From: Oscarella lobularis | Lineage: Eukaryota; Porifera; Homoscleromorpha; Homosclerophorida; Oscarellidae | NCBI RefSeq assembly: GCF_947507565.1 | Contig: NC_089190.1 | Location: 744,001-808,000, forward strand | Length of the DNA: 64,000 nt | Direction: 5' to 3' | Shown here: positions 1-10,529 of the stretch, one piece after another | How positions within the stretch are numbered: position 1 is the stretch's first letter | How the letters are laid out: each line of letters opens with the position of its first letter | Position numbers and translations under genes: made by a program | Notes under the pieces: model-generated | The model's database searches: none | What the model was told of the DNA's origin: nothing | Seen by the model: the letters and a program-made list of their open reading frames with translations, nothing else

Positions 1-660
1 AAAATGGGACGCGAACTCCTGTTTCGACGATACTCCGACAACACTCTCCGTCTGCTTAGAGGCTTTCTTACTTCTTTCCGAAATTCCGGTGAATGCTCGT
101 TCACGCAGAAAAGAAAAGACTTCTCCAACCAAAGCGGACGACATATCCGGGGAAACGATCCAGGTGACCATGTCACAGACTGAACATACTAGCGTACGCT
201 CGTTTCCAATCCTTCCCTCTCCAGTATCTATAATTAGCCACTCTATTTTCGAGTGTCAGAGTATGCAGACGTTGTGCTAGGCCAGCCTATGACATTGCTT
301 TTGTTGCTTTTTCTAAGTCTATCACGTTTGCATTTGATATAATTGCATATTTCGGATCTGAAAAAATTCTTGACTTTTTACTACGTACGACTGACTGTTC
401 CACACCTGCATTGAAATTTAGGTTTATTGATTGCTGAACCGTAACTTTTAAGCCAAAAGTAATTTTTGAGCAAAGTCGTAGTTAATATCAATACTTCCGC
501 TTCCGTGTTTCTCTCGTTTTTCAGTAGTATCGTGTTTCAAAGGACTGGAAGAAATCCATGTAACGATCGTTATGGAGGTGATTTTCGCTCGCCAGGTTTG
601 TTTCAGCTTGATTAACGGCCGCGACGTGTTTGATCAGGTGGGCGTCCTCAAGTGATGAAG
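1..660. other. No gene recognised; left flank of pogo-like element
   Basis: The first 660 bases contain only short open frames with no family resemblance. They presumably include the 5' part of the pogo-like element whose first recognisable exon starts near 674. I could not identify its terminal inverted repeat. Confidence 0.4.
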
Positions 661-673
661 CTGTGGGCCCCGA

Positions 674-1060
674 AAGAGCAAATTAGAGAAAGCTGTCGAC
701 TCTTTACAGGAAGGAAACTCCCTGAGGAAAGTCGAGCAGATGTGGGGCGTGCCCAAGTCTACATTGTTCGATGCTGCGAAGCGCAGGAATGCTGCGCCTA
801 AACCCGATCCAAAGAGGTACTTGACGGACGCGGAGGAGGCTCAACTCGTTCAATTTCTCATCAACTGCGCAACCCTCGGTTAGCCTCGGTCTCGAAAGCA
901 GGTCAAGATCACTGCATGAGCACGTGCCTTTGTCGTTTATTAGCCTAATTGGTACGTTATTGTTTTTAGGCAGTATCCCTTGCAATGGACGTAATGAAGA
1001 GCAAGGGTATCGATATTGACGTCACCTTGGGGTGGTGACAGAGATTTCGTGCGAGAAATC
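674..1060 (+). pseudogene. pogo/Tigger-like transposase, N-terminal HTH part
   Basis: The frame running from about 674 to 895 encodes a pipsqueak/CENP-B-type helix-turn-helix (residues around SLRKVEQMWGVPKSTLF). This is the DNA-binding domain of pogo/Tigger transposases in the Tc1-mariner group. An in-frame TAG at about 880-882 replaces the usual Tyr just before PRSRKQ. A plausible intron (GT after KQ, AG near 970) leads to a second exon, AVSLAMDVMKSKGI..., which carries another stop (TGA, about 1036-1038) in place of the usual Trp. The reading frame is cut at 1060 by the Gypsy element and resumes at 5425. No start codon is evident. This is a decayed copy. Confidence 0.7.
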
Positions 1061-1173
1061 TGAGGTATATCCGGACCTCTAGATAGTTAAGGGTGTGTCT
1101 TGTGTGTAGGCTAGGTTATATGGGATAGCTTAAGACAGAGTTAATCAGTTGGTAATACACTAAGAACATAACA
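1061..1173 (+). repeat. 5' LTR of Gypsy element 1
   Basis: This 113-bp direct repeat begins TG and ends CA. It matches 5314-5424 except for a GT dinucleotide insertion, an A/T difference at position 3 and an A/G difference near the end. It is short for an LTR, but element 2 (49165-49267) has one of similar size. Confidence 0.9.
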
Positions 1174-1197
1174 ATATTGGCGTGGTCGACAGGATTT
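1174..1197 (+). promoter_or_regulatory. Putative primer binding site, Gypsy 1
   Basis: Immediately downstream of the 5' LTR is TGGCGTGGTCGACAGGATT. Gypsy element 2 has the nearly identical TGGCGTAGTCAACAGGATT at the same place. Conservation between two different elements supports a primer binding site. I have not assigned the priming tRNA. Confidence 0.6.
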
Positions 1198-1213
1198 TGG
1201 ATTCTAAAGGAAC

Positions 1214-2010
1214 ATGGCACAAGCCCTCATCGGACACATCGAGCCGTACGACATCGCGTCGAGTTCATGGGACTCGTACTTGAAGCGCGTCGATGCGTAT
1301 TTCGTCGCCAACGACTTGACGGGCAACGACAAGGCGGCGGAAGCGAAACATCGCGCCGTTTTCTTGTCGCTAATCGGCGGGGACGCGTTCCGCACACTGG
1401 AAAATTTGGTGTCGCCGAACGATCCGATGGCGACCCCGTTGAAGATGATCCGTGAGAAATTGTCCGCCCATTTCTCAGCCCAGCTCTTGGAGATCGCCGT
1501 AACGCACAGTTTTTACAGTCGCTATCAAGCGGACGGCGAAAATGCGTCCGAATATTTGGCGACGCTGCGGCATATGGCGAAACACTGCGTTTCCAGATCT
1601 CACGCGAGCGTTACGCGATCAATTCGTCACCGGTATGCGGGACTACGCAACGCAACAAAAGCTGCAGGCCATACGGAATCTCACGCTCGATCGAGCGCTC
1701 GAAGAGGCAACGGCGCTGAAAAAGGCGAAGAAGCAGGGCCGATCGCTTCGAGCCACTCAGCCAGCGCCGCCGGAGGCAATTAAGCGCGTCTCGCCGGGAA
1801 AATCCTCCACGCCGACAGCGGATAAGCGGAATCCGTGCTACCGCTGCGGAAAATCCGGACCCGCGCCGCAAAAGTGCTGGCACAAAGACAAAATGTGCTC
1901 GGTGTGCAACAAAAAGTGGCACTTAGCGAGCGCGTGTCGCTCTAAAGAGAGAGGCGGGCGTGGGAAAGGATTGCGTCGCCAAAAAGGAGCGACGCACCGC
2001 GTCGATAGAG
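1214..2010 (+). pseudogene. Gag-like protein with zinc knuckle (Gypsy 1)
   Basis: The ATG at 1214 opens a frame beginning MAQALIGHIEPYD, a retrotransposon Gag. The frame shifts by one base near 1585-1600 and continues in the second frame. A CCHC knuckle (CSVCNKKWHLASAC) follows a Cys-rich stretch at about 1836-1945. This packages element RNA in related elements. The frameshift disables the copy or is a sequencing error. The gag is fused in frame to the protease region downstream. Confidence 0.75.
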
Positions 2011-5000
2011 GCGACGACGACGCAGCGGGCGACGACGACGAATATTTTTTGAATGCGATAAATACCGTTCTGTCGAAACACGACGAGAAATTGATGGTTC
2101 ATCCGTTGGTAGAAGGGAAACGCCTCCCAATGGAAGTGGACACTGGAGCCGCCGTCGCGTTGGTTTCGCGCGCTACTTGGGTCAAGTACTTCAAGGACTT
2201 TGCGCTCACGAAGCCAGACATCACGCTTTCGACCTATTCGAAGGAAGATTTGTCGGTGCTCGCGAAACGAATCGTACAAATCGAATTAGAAGGTCAAAAG
2301 GCGGAGCTTCCACTGTTTGTAGTGGAAGGGGACGGCCCATCGCTCTTTGGGCGTAATTGGCTCTGCGAAATTAAGCTAAATTGGAGAGCTCTGGGGATCG
2401 CGCGTATAGGAGCAGGCACCCGCGCCGAAGAACTCGTGAAAGAATACGAAGAATTATTCGATTCCAATTTGGGAACAATTCAAGGGTTCAAGGCGTCGCT
2501 GAAATTGAAGCAAGGCACTACTCCGATGTTCTTGAAGGCGCGACCAGCACCATATTCGATGCGTGATTCAATTGCTAAGGAATTGGATCGACTGGAAGAA
2601 AGGGCGCCATGCAACGCGTGTCCATTAGCAAGTGGGCAACGCCCCTTGTACTGGTTCCGAAACCGGAAGCGGCACTGCGGCTGTGTGGTGATTACAAACA
2701 CACCTTAAACAAGGTGCTTGACGTCGATCAATATCCGATTCCTAAACCGGAGGATCTCTTCGCGCAGTTGCCAGAAGTGAAAAGTTCACAAACTTGGACT
2801 TGGCGAGTGCCTACCATCAAGTATAGCTAGAGGAGGCCTCACAGGAAATTGTGACGTTAAATACGCCACAGGGATTATATCGACCGGTACGACCACCGTT
2901 TGGAATCGCCAATGCACCTGCGATATTTCAGAATATCATGGACCAAGTGTTGCACGGTCTACCTGGACTCGTTTGCTACCTCGATGACACACTGGTTATC
3001 GGTGAAAACGATGAACAGCGTCTCAAAAACCTCCAAAACGTCTTCGAACGATTGAAGAAACATGGCATTCGACTGAAGCCAGCGAAATGCGTGATAATGG
3101 CTAACGAAGTCGAATATGTCGGTCATAGAGTTGACGCAACGGGAAGGAGAGCAACGAAGGCAAAGAAAGAAGCAATTCTGAATGCTCCCATACCTAAGGA
3201 TACAAAGCAGTTAAGAGCATTTCTAGGTCTAGTTAATTACTACGGGCGATTTTGTGAGCAAATGGCCACCATCCCAAAGCCACTGAATACCTTACTCAAA
3301 CAAGAGACAAAGTGGAACTGGTTACAAGAATGCGAGGAAGCTTTCAACAAATTGAAGGCAGTGCTGACATCAGACAACGTTTTAGTTCATTACGATTACC
3401 AGTGAGATTGGCTGGTGATGCATCCGCATACGGAATAGGGGCAGTGCTCTCTCACACGATGTCAAATGGTGAAGAGCGCCCTATTGCCTACGCTTCGAAG
3501 ACTCTATCTGAAACAGAGCAAAAGTATTCGCAAATAGAAAAGGAAGCGTATGCCCTGAATTTGGGGTCATGAAATTTCGGCAGTATCTATGCGGACGGCG
3601 CTTTACCTAGGTCACGGACCACAGGCCACTAACGACGTTGTTCAGATCAAAAGGTTCATTGCCAGTCATTGCCGCTGCAAGGCTGGAGAGGTGGGCCATT
3701 GTGTTGTCGATGTTTACGTACGACATCGAATATCGACCGTCAGAGCAGCACGCCAATGCCGATGGTCTCTCACGTCTACCCGTCAATCCTACTGTAGAAA
3801 GACGGAGGAGGACGAACAGGCGTTAGAAATTCATACGCTACACGCTGAGAAACTGGCAGTTTTACCTGTCACGAGTCAACAACCGGCAAAAGCGACAGAG
3901 AGAGACCCCGTTCTGTCAAAGGTGCTCCTACACGTTCTTCACGGAAAAGTGCCAGAGGAACTGCAAGCGTATTTTACTCGCAGATTGGAGTTGTCGCAAG
4001 AAGCGGGAGTTGTGATGTGGGGGATTAGAGTAGTTGTTCCGCCCTCGCTCAGGCCACACTTACTCGAGGAAATTCACAGCACGCACATGGGTGTTGTGCG
4101 GATGAAGGCCCTAGCTAAAATGCATATGTGGTGGCCACAAATTTCAAAAGAAATTGAAGCACTAGCGAGAGAGTGCAAGGCGTGCCAAAAAAAGCGCTCG
4201 TTCTCCCGCCAGAGTAACCCTTCATCCTTGGAGTTGGCCAAATGGACCATTCCAAAGAATTTACGTTGATTTTGCTGGACCGTTCATGGGACACATGTTC
4301 CTGATCGTCGTTGATGCATATTCAAAATGGTTAGAAGTAAAGATGATGACCAGCAGAACGACTCCAAAAACCATAGGATGCCTTCGAGAGCTGTTCGCGT
4401 CTTATAGGTGTCCAGAGCTGTTGGTCTCCGACAATGGATCACAGTTTAGCAGCGCAGAATTCTCGAGCTTCTTGTCATCGAACGGAGGTCGACATGTCAC
4501 ATCACCTCCGTACCATCCACAATCGAATGGTGCGGCCGAGCGTTGTGTGCAAACGTTCAAAGGCGCAATGAAGTCTATGAAAGACGAGCCTGGCAACATT
4601 GGTACACGTTTGCTACGATTTCGGTTCCAGTACCGCAGCACGCCGCATGCCACGACTGGTACCTCGCCAGCTCAGCTGTTCTTGGGGCGTACTCTGCGCA
4701 CCAGGTTGTCAATGTTGCACCCGGATTTGGCAGAGAGAGTGCGTGTCAAGCAGGAGAAGCAGCAGAGTTCAGGGCCCTCGCTCAGCGAGCATTTGAAAAA
4801 GGAGATAGAGTCTGGGCTCGAAATTACGTCTCTCCAGATCGATGGGAAAGAGGAGAAATCACAGGGAAGTACGGAGAAGTCGATTACGACGTTCGGGTTG
4901 GAGGCAGAGTTTGGCACCGTCACGCAAATCAGCTTCGTCCCGATCACGTTTCGTTCAATGCCCTGGAACAGCCAAGTGCTAACGTAGAGCCAAGTGCTCC

Positions 5001-5295
5001 CATTACGCCAAGCGCAACAAATCCGCCAAGTGCTATACCGATCACGCCGTCGGTGGAGATCGAAACGGCCCCACCGAGGCCCCCTTTGTCGTCTTCGAGA
5101 CGAAGTGTTCCGGATCCAGTCGCAGCTGAGCCTACTGAAGCATCCGCAACTGGAAATGCGACACCCTCGCCTTCGCCGCCAGTTTCGACGCCGCAAGCAA
5201 AGTCAGCAACACCGGCTCCACCAGAGGTGCGTCGAAACCCTCCACGAGAGCGTCGGCCGCCGGACAGATTGAATTTGTCGGTTTCGGCGAAGTAG
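2011..5295 (+). pseudogene. Pol: protease, RT, RNase H, integrase (Gypsy 1), frameshifted
   Basis: Domains in order: aspartic protease with DTGA at about 2136; RT with the catalytic YLDD at about 2977-2988; RNase H starting near 3405 (GDASAYGIGAVLS); integrase HHCC zinc-binding region at about 4070-4195; integrase core from 4230 (VDFAGPFMGHM, then SDNGSQF and NGAAERCVQ as the DDE residues); a GPY/F-like C-terminal domain at about 4790-4940; and a Pro/Ala/Ser-rich tail ending with TAG at 5293-5295. Frames change near 2610, 2790, 3405, 3575, 4225 and 4700, and a TAG interrupts RT at about 2827. The family normally makes one polyprotein, so this copy is inactive as written. Confidence 0.88.
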
Positions 5296-5301
5296 ACTTT
5301 T

Positions 5302-5313
5302 AGGAGGAGGGAG
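5302..5313 (+). promoter_or_regulatory. Polypurine tract, Gypsy 1
   Basis: A run of A/G (AGGAGGAGGGAG) directly abuts the TG of the 3' LTR. This is the expected position of the plus-strand primer in LTR retrotransposons. Confidence 0.8.
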
Positions 5314-5424
5314 TGTGGTATATCCGGACCTCTAGATAGTTAAGGGTGTCTTGTGTGTAGGCTAGGTTATATGGGATAGCTTAAGACAGAGTTAATCAGT
5401 TGGTAATACACTAAGGACATAACA
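5314..5424 (+). repeat. 3' LTR of Gypsy element 1
   Basis: This 111-bp direct copy of 1061-1173 begins TG and ends CA. It is followed at once by the second copy of the AATC target duplication. Confidence 0.9.
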
Positions 5425-5817
5425 AATCCACAGATAATTCTTCGGAAAGGAGAATCTCTCAGTCAAGCACGGTTGGATGCAACCAACCGTGACGTTGTAG
5501 ATGCATACTACGCGCTCCTCTACAACGTTTTGAAAGAACGTCAATTACTCAATAAGCAAAGCCAAATATTCACTTGTTATGAGACGGGAGTCCCTCTAGT
5601 AGCTCGTACCGGTCAAGTTATAGTAGGGAAAGGATTGCAGCATCCCTATGTAGCTACATCTGGCGATAAAAAGAACTTAACTGTTCTAGCCTGTGTAAGC
5701 GCAACGTGCTACGTTTTACCACCTACAATCATTTTTGATCGCAAAAATATTAACTTTGCGAAATGGTTTACATGTATATATGTACTTTATTCGAAAATAT
5801 GCATTTGCCAATATTAG
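5425..5817 (+). pseudogene. pogo/Tigger-like transposase, DDE part
   Basis: The open frame continues the transposase interrupted at 1060. It has the linker LRKGESLSQARLDATN, then IFTCYETGVPL, where family members have the first catalytic Asp in a DETG motif. Here it is Tyr-Glu, so the first catalytic Asp is missing. It continues through KKNLTVLACVSATCYVLPP. The frame ends at 5817 and the rest of the DDE domain is absent or beyond an unrecognised intron after FAKWF. Removing the Gypsy element and one AATC copy puts both halves in one frame. Confidence 0.75.
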
Positions 5818-5913
5818 TTCTTTATGTCTTCCTTACGAAGAAATTTTCGCAAGCTCATTTTGTTTGTAGAAGACAGTGTTTAGCCGCTTTATATTGCTCA
5901 AGCCGCGATGCTT

Positions 5914-6833
5914 CTAGGGAAACTCTCTGGCGTTAACCCACAGCTGGACGATTTCTCTCAAAAGAAAGGATCGCAGTTTTGGATCGTCGAGATGCGCTGA
6001 CAAGCTTTCCCACTGCCGATTGACTTCCTCGTTGTCGCAGACACTGCAAACAACGTCGACCGCATCGCCGCTCATCACTCGCTTAGGAAGACGTGTTCGT
6101 ACGACTTCCTCCACGCTCCAAAATAGGTTGTAGGCTGCGTCATTGACTTAAAAAAGCACTGCTTTGTTTATCTTCTGAAGCCACACATTTGTGTAGAATT
6201 CATAATCTTCTGCCTCCTCAGCCAATAGCTCAGTGTCGATTTTCTGAATGAGAGCTTTAAGACATCCAACAATACATTGGCTCTTGGCATCCTCTTTCTT
6301 TGAGTGCTTCCCAATGAGCTTGAAGGGAACAAATCCACAAGCAAATCGTAGAGCGTTCTCTTTATCGACGGAGAGGACAGGTCCTTTTACTGACTCTTGT
6401 TGGTGCTCCATCTCCTTCTCTTCTATCCTGCTGGCATTTCTTCCGCTTGAAGTAATCAGATGCTGGATGTGACGTTGAAGCAGGCTCTCGAATACCCGCC
6501 TGTTTACTCATTGCGACAAGAGAGGATCGCTGAAGGGTAAGCCAAGAGAGAAGTATAGGCACGCCCACGAATCGCTCAACTCCACCAAAGAGGACTTATA
6601 AAAGGCTACTTGAGCCTGCTCGCAAATCGAAGATTGTCTTGATCCTTTTTTAAAGCAGGGAGACATTGAGCAAATTCGCATGTAAGCTTCTTGGCGAATA
6701 ATTCGAAGACTTCGCTGTCGGACGATGCGAGAAGAAATCGAAGATCCTTCAGCACCTGCTGATGGCGAGGCGACAAAGTTAAACTGATTTCCGACTGCAA
6801 CAGACCCCGAAAAGCATCGCTAACTACCTCCAT
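5914..6833 (-). CDS. Unrecognised spliced gene (paralogue of 11496-12060)
   Basis: I do not recognise a named domain. The chosen ATG is at 6833 (MEVVSDAFRGLL). A likely intron has its donor just after the codons for RFASRL and its acceptor at ...CCCTTCAG near 6540. Further segments contain KENALRFACGFVPFKL and, after another acceptor near 6105, a last exon ending LWVNAREFP with TAG at 5914-5916. The FACGFVPFKL motif recurs in the + strand fragment at 11.9 kb as YMCGYVPFSL, so this is a repeated family. Similar blocks occur in transposon-associated proteins of invertebrates, from memory. One junction (around 6440) could not be resolved, so the gene may be broken. Confidence 0.5.
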
Positions 6834-6866
6834 GGCGAATGAGTCGCGCCTAGAGTCAAGCAAAAG

Positions 6867-6874
6867 TCACGTGA
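6867..6874. promoter_or_regulatory. TCACGTGA palindrome upstream of the 6833 start codon
   Basis: The octamer lies 33 bp upstream of the ATG at 6833 (minus strand). The surrounding sequence (GGGATTGG...CTCCC...TCACGTGA...CTAGG...GACTC...ATG) also occurs upstream of the paralogue at 11496 with almost the same spacing. It matches the E-box core bound by bHLH-Zip factors in animals. Function here is inferred. Confidence 0.5.
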
Positions 6875-6912
6875 TTACGGGAGCTTCCAATCCCCCTTTC
6901 CTCTATCTATGA

Positions 6913-6940
6913 CTAGCTGACTACCCGGCTTCGCCCGGGT
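6913..6940 (-). repeat. Helitron 3' terminal hairpin and CTAG
   Basis: On the minus strand the order is inverted repeat, short spacer, CTAG, then T in the flank. A related end is present on the plus strand at 26775-26805. Confidence 0.75.
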
Positions 6941-7676
6941 CTGTCGCAAAGTTTTAGAACTTTTTATGAGTTTTTATTTTGACACGGAAGAGCGAGATTT
7001 TCCGATAGACTTCAGGTTTTAAATTAATGAAAAATTTAGTGACTTTTATTGTCGTACTTGTCGGCGTTACTCAGGCCACACCACGGAGTTTTAACTTCAA
7101 AGACGGCAGAAAGCTGCTTTTGGATGTCAGCGTCATTCACCCGCAATCTGGATCGGTTCTAGCGCAAGGTGCCCGTTCAGACGGTGCCGCGGCGCCGCGG
7201 CGGCTAAAAGAGATGAGGATAAGTTGGCCAAATACCTCGACGACGCAACGCGACTCGGATACCTCTTCGAGCCGCTCGTTTTCGAGGTGTTTGGCCGATG
7301 GAGTCCCATCGCAAAGCGTCTCTTCTCCCCTTCGCCCTTCTTTAGATTTTCTTGAGGACAAAAATGCAGTCATGGATTTTTGGCGTAAATGTCTGTCTGT
7401 CTCTCTTCAACGTAAGAATTCTCGTATTATTTTACGTAAAGTTAAGTCTGTTCTCCCATCAATTTCTGTTTCTCCCGTGCCCTCTCCAGCTGGAACCCCC
7501 GTTCGGGGCTTCAGCTGGGAGTAATCTTGTCCTATGTTTATTCTACTCCTGTTCTCTTGTTGTTGTGTTTAGTATTTTTCTAAATAAAAAACGGGGACGT
7601 CGGTACGCCACGTGGCCCAAAAATTTGGGTGTGTTGGTCTCTGTCGGGGTATAAGATATTGTGTTATGAGGTGGAG

Positions 7677-8466
7677 CTATAGTACTTTGTGATAGACTAC
7701 GTTGGCCGTTTTTGGTCTCTCTGTGAGAACGTATAGATTCGTAGGAGAACTTACACGGGAACAGGCGACGTAGAATTGGCCGTGGGCAAAGTTTGGAGAC
7801 TGAGACCAACCGTCTTCAATATTTGTCCCTGCAATTTGTTTATTGTCATTGCAAAAGACAGCCTTACGGGAAACTGGAGTCTCTTGAACGGAATGGTAGA
7901 ATCGGAGGGAGCTAGGGGGATGCGTGGAATAAATACACTTTCGCCTGCGTATTGTCCTGTGCAAATCGTTGCCTCTATAACGTTGGGACACAGCCGCGTG
8001 ACCGTCAACTACGTTCCGTTGCACAATTTGGGAGCGTCGATATTGCGTAGAAGCATGATCTGTGCACTTATTTTAAGAGCTAACGTGTAGGAGGGAAGTC
8101 CGGAGGGATTGAGAAAATTAAGAACTTTGGTGGGATATTGAGGGCGTCTTGTTCCATGGTCGTGTCGATAGCCATATATACTTTTTCGTTTTTTGGTATC
8201 AGCGTAAGCATAGTGTCGTTTATGTGTCTAACAGCGTCATTTCGAGGAGCGAGAATGGCACGTTCAGCAAGCCAGGTGGTGTCTTTGTATCGCTCGTGAA
8301 GTTGAGAAAAGACGGCTTGTACGAGTTCCGTCAAAGTTTGAACAACAGTGCATTTATTTGCGACCAAAGGGTCTACTGAACCAAATTGGAAAAAAATATT
8401 GCCCAACGGGTCAGAGGCTGAAGAAAGAAGGTCGACCACCGGGTCTTTCAGACAAAATTTGACCAA
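7677..8466 (-). pseudogene. Helitron Pif1-like helicase, C-terminal fragment
   Basis: On the minus strand, [19 protein letters not shown] is followed by FPVRLSFAMTINKLQGQ and then FYVACSRVSSP with a terminal VVYHKVL and stop at 7677. These are the conserved C-terminal motifs of Helitron/Pif1 superfamily 1 helicases. The two halves are in different frames (shift near 8010-8080, and again near 7790), so the copy is broken. The Walker A region is missing. The tandem GACC...GGTC repeat at 8357-8540 lies at its upstream edge. Confidence 0.8.
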
Positions 8467-8540
8467 CGGGTCAGATACGTTAGAGGAAAGTAAAGGTTGA
8501 CCAACGGGTCTACTGAGAGAAATTTTGACCTACGGGTCAG
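8357..8540. repeat. Six spaced copies of GACCAACGGGTC
   Basis: The near-palindromic 12-mer GACCAACGGGTC (variants AAAG, CACC, CCTA) occurs six times at about 8361, 8401, 8433, 8460, 8497 and 8528, spaced 27-40 bp apart. It sits between the helicase and RPA parts of Helitron 1, where the Rep coding region would be. Confidence 0.7.
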
Positions 8541-8631
8541 GTACGCAAAGTAAGTAAGATGAACTATTTTCTACGCGGGCGTTTTGCGTTTTTACGAACG
8601 CGCTTTGTAGCCTGAGGGTGATCCTGCGATT

Positions 8632-10212
8632 AGTCTTCAGTTTTGGCCTTCGCATCAGTAGGGGCGTCTGGAACGTCGGATGGGGCATCGGAATATTCTT
8701 CGCCTTCGATGTCGAGGGGTTGCAGGAGAAACGCGTCAAAATTTTCCTCGACGCTTCGACGAACCAATGAATTTGCTCTGGAGGAAACAGGCGTCGGGCG
8801 TCGCTTACGGTTCATTGAGGAACCGTCTGAGTTGTCGAGTGAAAGAGTTTTGTTTGAAATTTCATTGCGATCGTCATGGTCATCGCGAGCTTGCAAATCA
8901 GAAAAGCTATTTGCTGACACTTCGGCGGGCATTCGCCGTAGCAGTAGCAGTGGCTTTAGCGGTAATAGTGGTAGTAGTAGCCGGAGCAGGAGCGACAGCA
9001 GCAGCTGTAGCAGTAGCATTAGCAAAAGAAGAATTGTCGTTAGTAGCGGCACTAAAAGCAGTTTCTTGCTCTGGACGAAGAACGGCGGGAATGCGCCGAT
9101 CTGCCGTGTACTTAACTGTAAATTCAGGAGCACAAAGAAGAGGAATTTTATCGATTGCGTCGAACGGCCGATTGCAAATAACCTCCATTTGCTTCGAATC
9201 GGCTGTAACATGAAGCTTGACGGTTTGACTTTTGATAGTCAATACGGCCTTTGTCTGTTCCTCACACGATTCGCGAAGAGATAAATTTCCGCATGACAAA
9301 CAACGACAAAATTCAGAAAGAGGTTCGATAGACGAAGCATCTTCTTTGTTGCAGGAGGGGCATTTATTCACAGTAATAAAGTTTCCAACTGAGACGATCT
9401 TAGCCTTTTTCAAGGTCAAAGGCTTTTCGCCGAGAGAAAATGGCACCGTTTTGACTGACGGCAAATCGTCGATTGGAGAAATGAGAGCCAACGCGCGGAG
9501 TGAAGAGCTGGTGACCTTCGGAGGTAGACGTGGTTTTAAGATCGACTCGGAATTGATAGGTTTTAAAAAGTTCCACTTTCTGCACGAGATCGGCGCCCCA
9601 AATTGTCAAGGTGGTGAAGCCGATGGCGTCCGCAATGGCTGCTTTCACCACTTCCATTTGCCTCTGCGTCACGTTGATGTCGGTCAATTCCTTAACTTTG
9701 GCTTTGACATCGAGAAGTTGGCCGGGAAGAAAGCGGCCGACTTCGTCCAGTGTGGCTGGCACTGGATTTTCAGGAACTTACCCAAATGCGTTGAAACCGA
9801 ATTTTTTGCGGCGATTTGGCAAGTCGGAGCTCTCCAGTATCTCCGCCTCCATTTCGTTGCCGAATTTGTTCCGTTTGATGAGAACGTTTCGAAAGCAGAC
9901 TACCTCACCGATTTTCGCGTATTCAACGAACCTCTCGCGTTTCGCCGGATAGAACGACACGAAACGGATTCGCGCCGTTTCGTCTGCCAAAAAGCCGTTG
10001 AAGTATTTCGTCGAACCCTTTGCTTTTAACTCTGACAATAGGTCGATTTTCGCGTGAAATTCCGCTCGATACGCTACAAAATGACAATAGGAGAAATTTA
10101 CTCTCGAAGCGACATGCGAAAAAAGACGAAACTTACGCGAGTCGTGGATGTCGGCAATTCTCTGAAACGTTTTCGACGCAGCGCCTCCCAAACTGGAACG
10201 CACGACAGCCAT
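8632..10212 (-). pseudogene. Helitron RPA1-like single-strand binding protein
   Basis: The start is ATG at 10212 (MAVVRSSLGGAAS). A 63-bp intron (10136-10074, GT-AG, phase 1) joins to PYRAEFHAKIDLL, an N-terminal OB fold. A second OB region (VPATLDEVGRFLPGQ, TLTIWGADLVQKVE) and a zinc-ribbon OB region (CPSC near 9370, CRCLSCG near 9300) follow, as in RPA1. Helitrons of several animals and plants carry such RPA-like genes. An in-frame TAA near 9780 and frameshifts near 9480 and 8940 (in an Ala/Thr-rich repeat) break it. The C-terminus is acidic, ending at 8632. Compare the intact homologue at 50039-51414. Confidence 0.75.
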
Positions 10213-10529
10213 TGCAGAAGGACGGAAAATCGGATAGAAAGGCGAGACTGAAGTCGGACGATGATCGCCGTATACAGTACTCTCCTTTTTCATCTTTAGA
10301 AAGGAAAGGACGTCGCGTTGGTGAAAAAAAGGCTGCGGCATAGGGGAGCGCGTCGTCATGACGCTGGCGGCTCCTTATCTTGACTAAAGCTATCACATTT
10401 ACTGTGATAACTTTTTCGTCTCCTTCACTGGCGTACGAATTACTCCTTCGCCACACGTACATGATTGGCACGTGACGGGAAAAGAGAAAGGGCGTCCCTG
10501 CTACCATCAAAGATCGGATGAAAAGGTGC

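Larger units (their letters stand above)
1061..5424 (+). mobile_element. Gypsy/Ty3 LTR retrotransposon with very short LTRs
   Basis: The element has two direct LTRs of about 112 bp, a primer-binding-site-like block after the 5' LTR, gag, protease, RT, RNase H and integrase in Ty3/Gypsy order, and a purine tract just before the 3' LTR. It is flanked by the 4-bp direct repeat AATC (1057-1060 and 5425-5428), so the target duplication is visible. The LTRs differ only by one 2-bp indel and about two substitutions, suggesting recent insertion. The internal region nevertheless has many frameshifts and at least one stop, so it cannot make an intact polyprotein. It interrupts a pogo-like transposase. 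Total length is 4,364 bp. Confidence 0.92.
6913..10500 (-). mobile_element. Helitron 1, internally deleted
   Basis: The 3' terminus is on the minus strand at 6913: a GC-rich hairpin (about 6920-6940, ACCCGGGCGAAGCCGGGT) followed by AGTCAG and CTAG, with T as the next base, the canonical Helitron 3' structure and A/T insertion context. Upstream lie the C-terminal part of a Pif1-type helicase (7677-8466) and an RPA-like gene (8632-10212). The Rep/HUH domain and the first helicase motifs, expected between these, are absent, so this is a deletion derivative. The 5' end was not identified and lies before the PiggyBac remnant at about 10.53 kb. Confidence 0.75.

Noticed and set aside
704-985. Minus-strand ORF of 93 codons
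   Set aside because: It is antisense to the pipsqueak-type HTH, which explains the sequence better.
7027-7524. A 165-codon plus-strand ORF with a signal-peptide-like N-terminus
   Set aside because: It lies antisense in the 3' part of Helitron 1, has low-complexity composition and no recognisable domain or splice context.
8630-9211. Leu-rich ORF resembling a membrane segment
   Set aside because: The Leu run is the shifted frame of the Ala/Thr repeat in the RPA-like pseudogene. Its C-terminal half is the true RPA tail after a frameshift.
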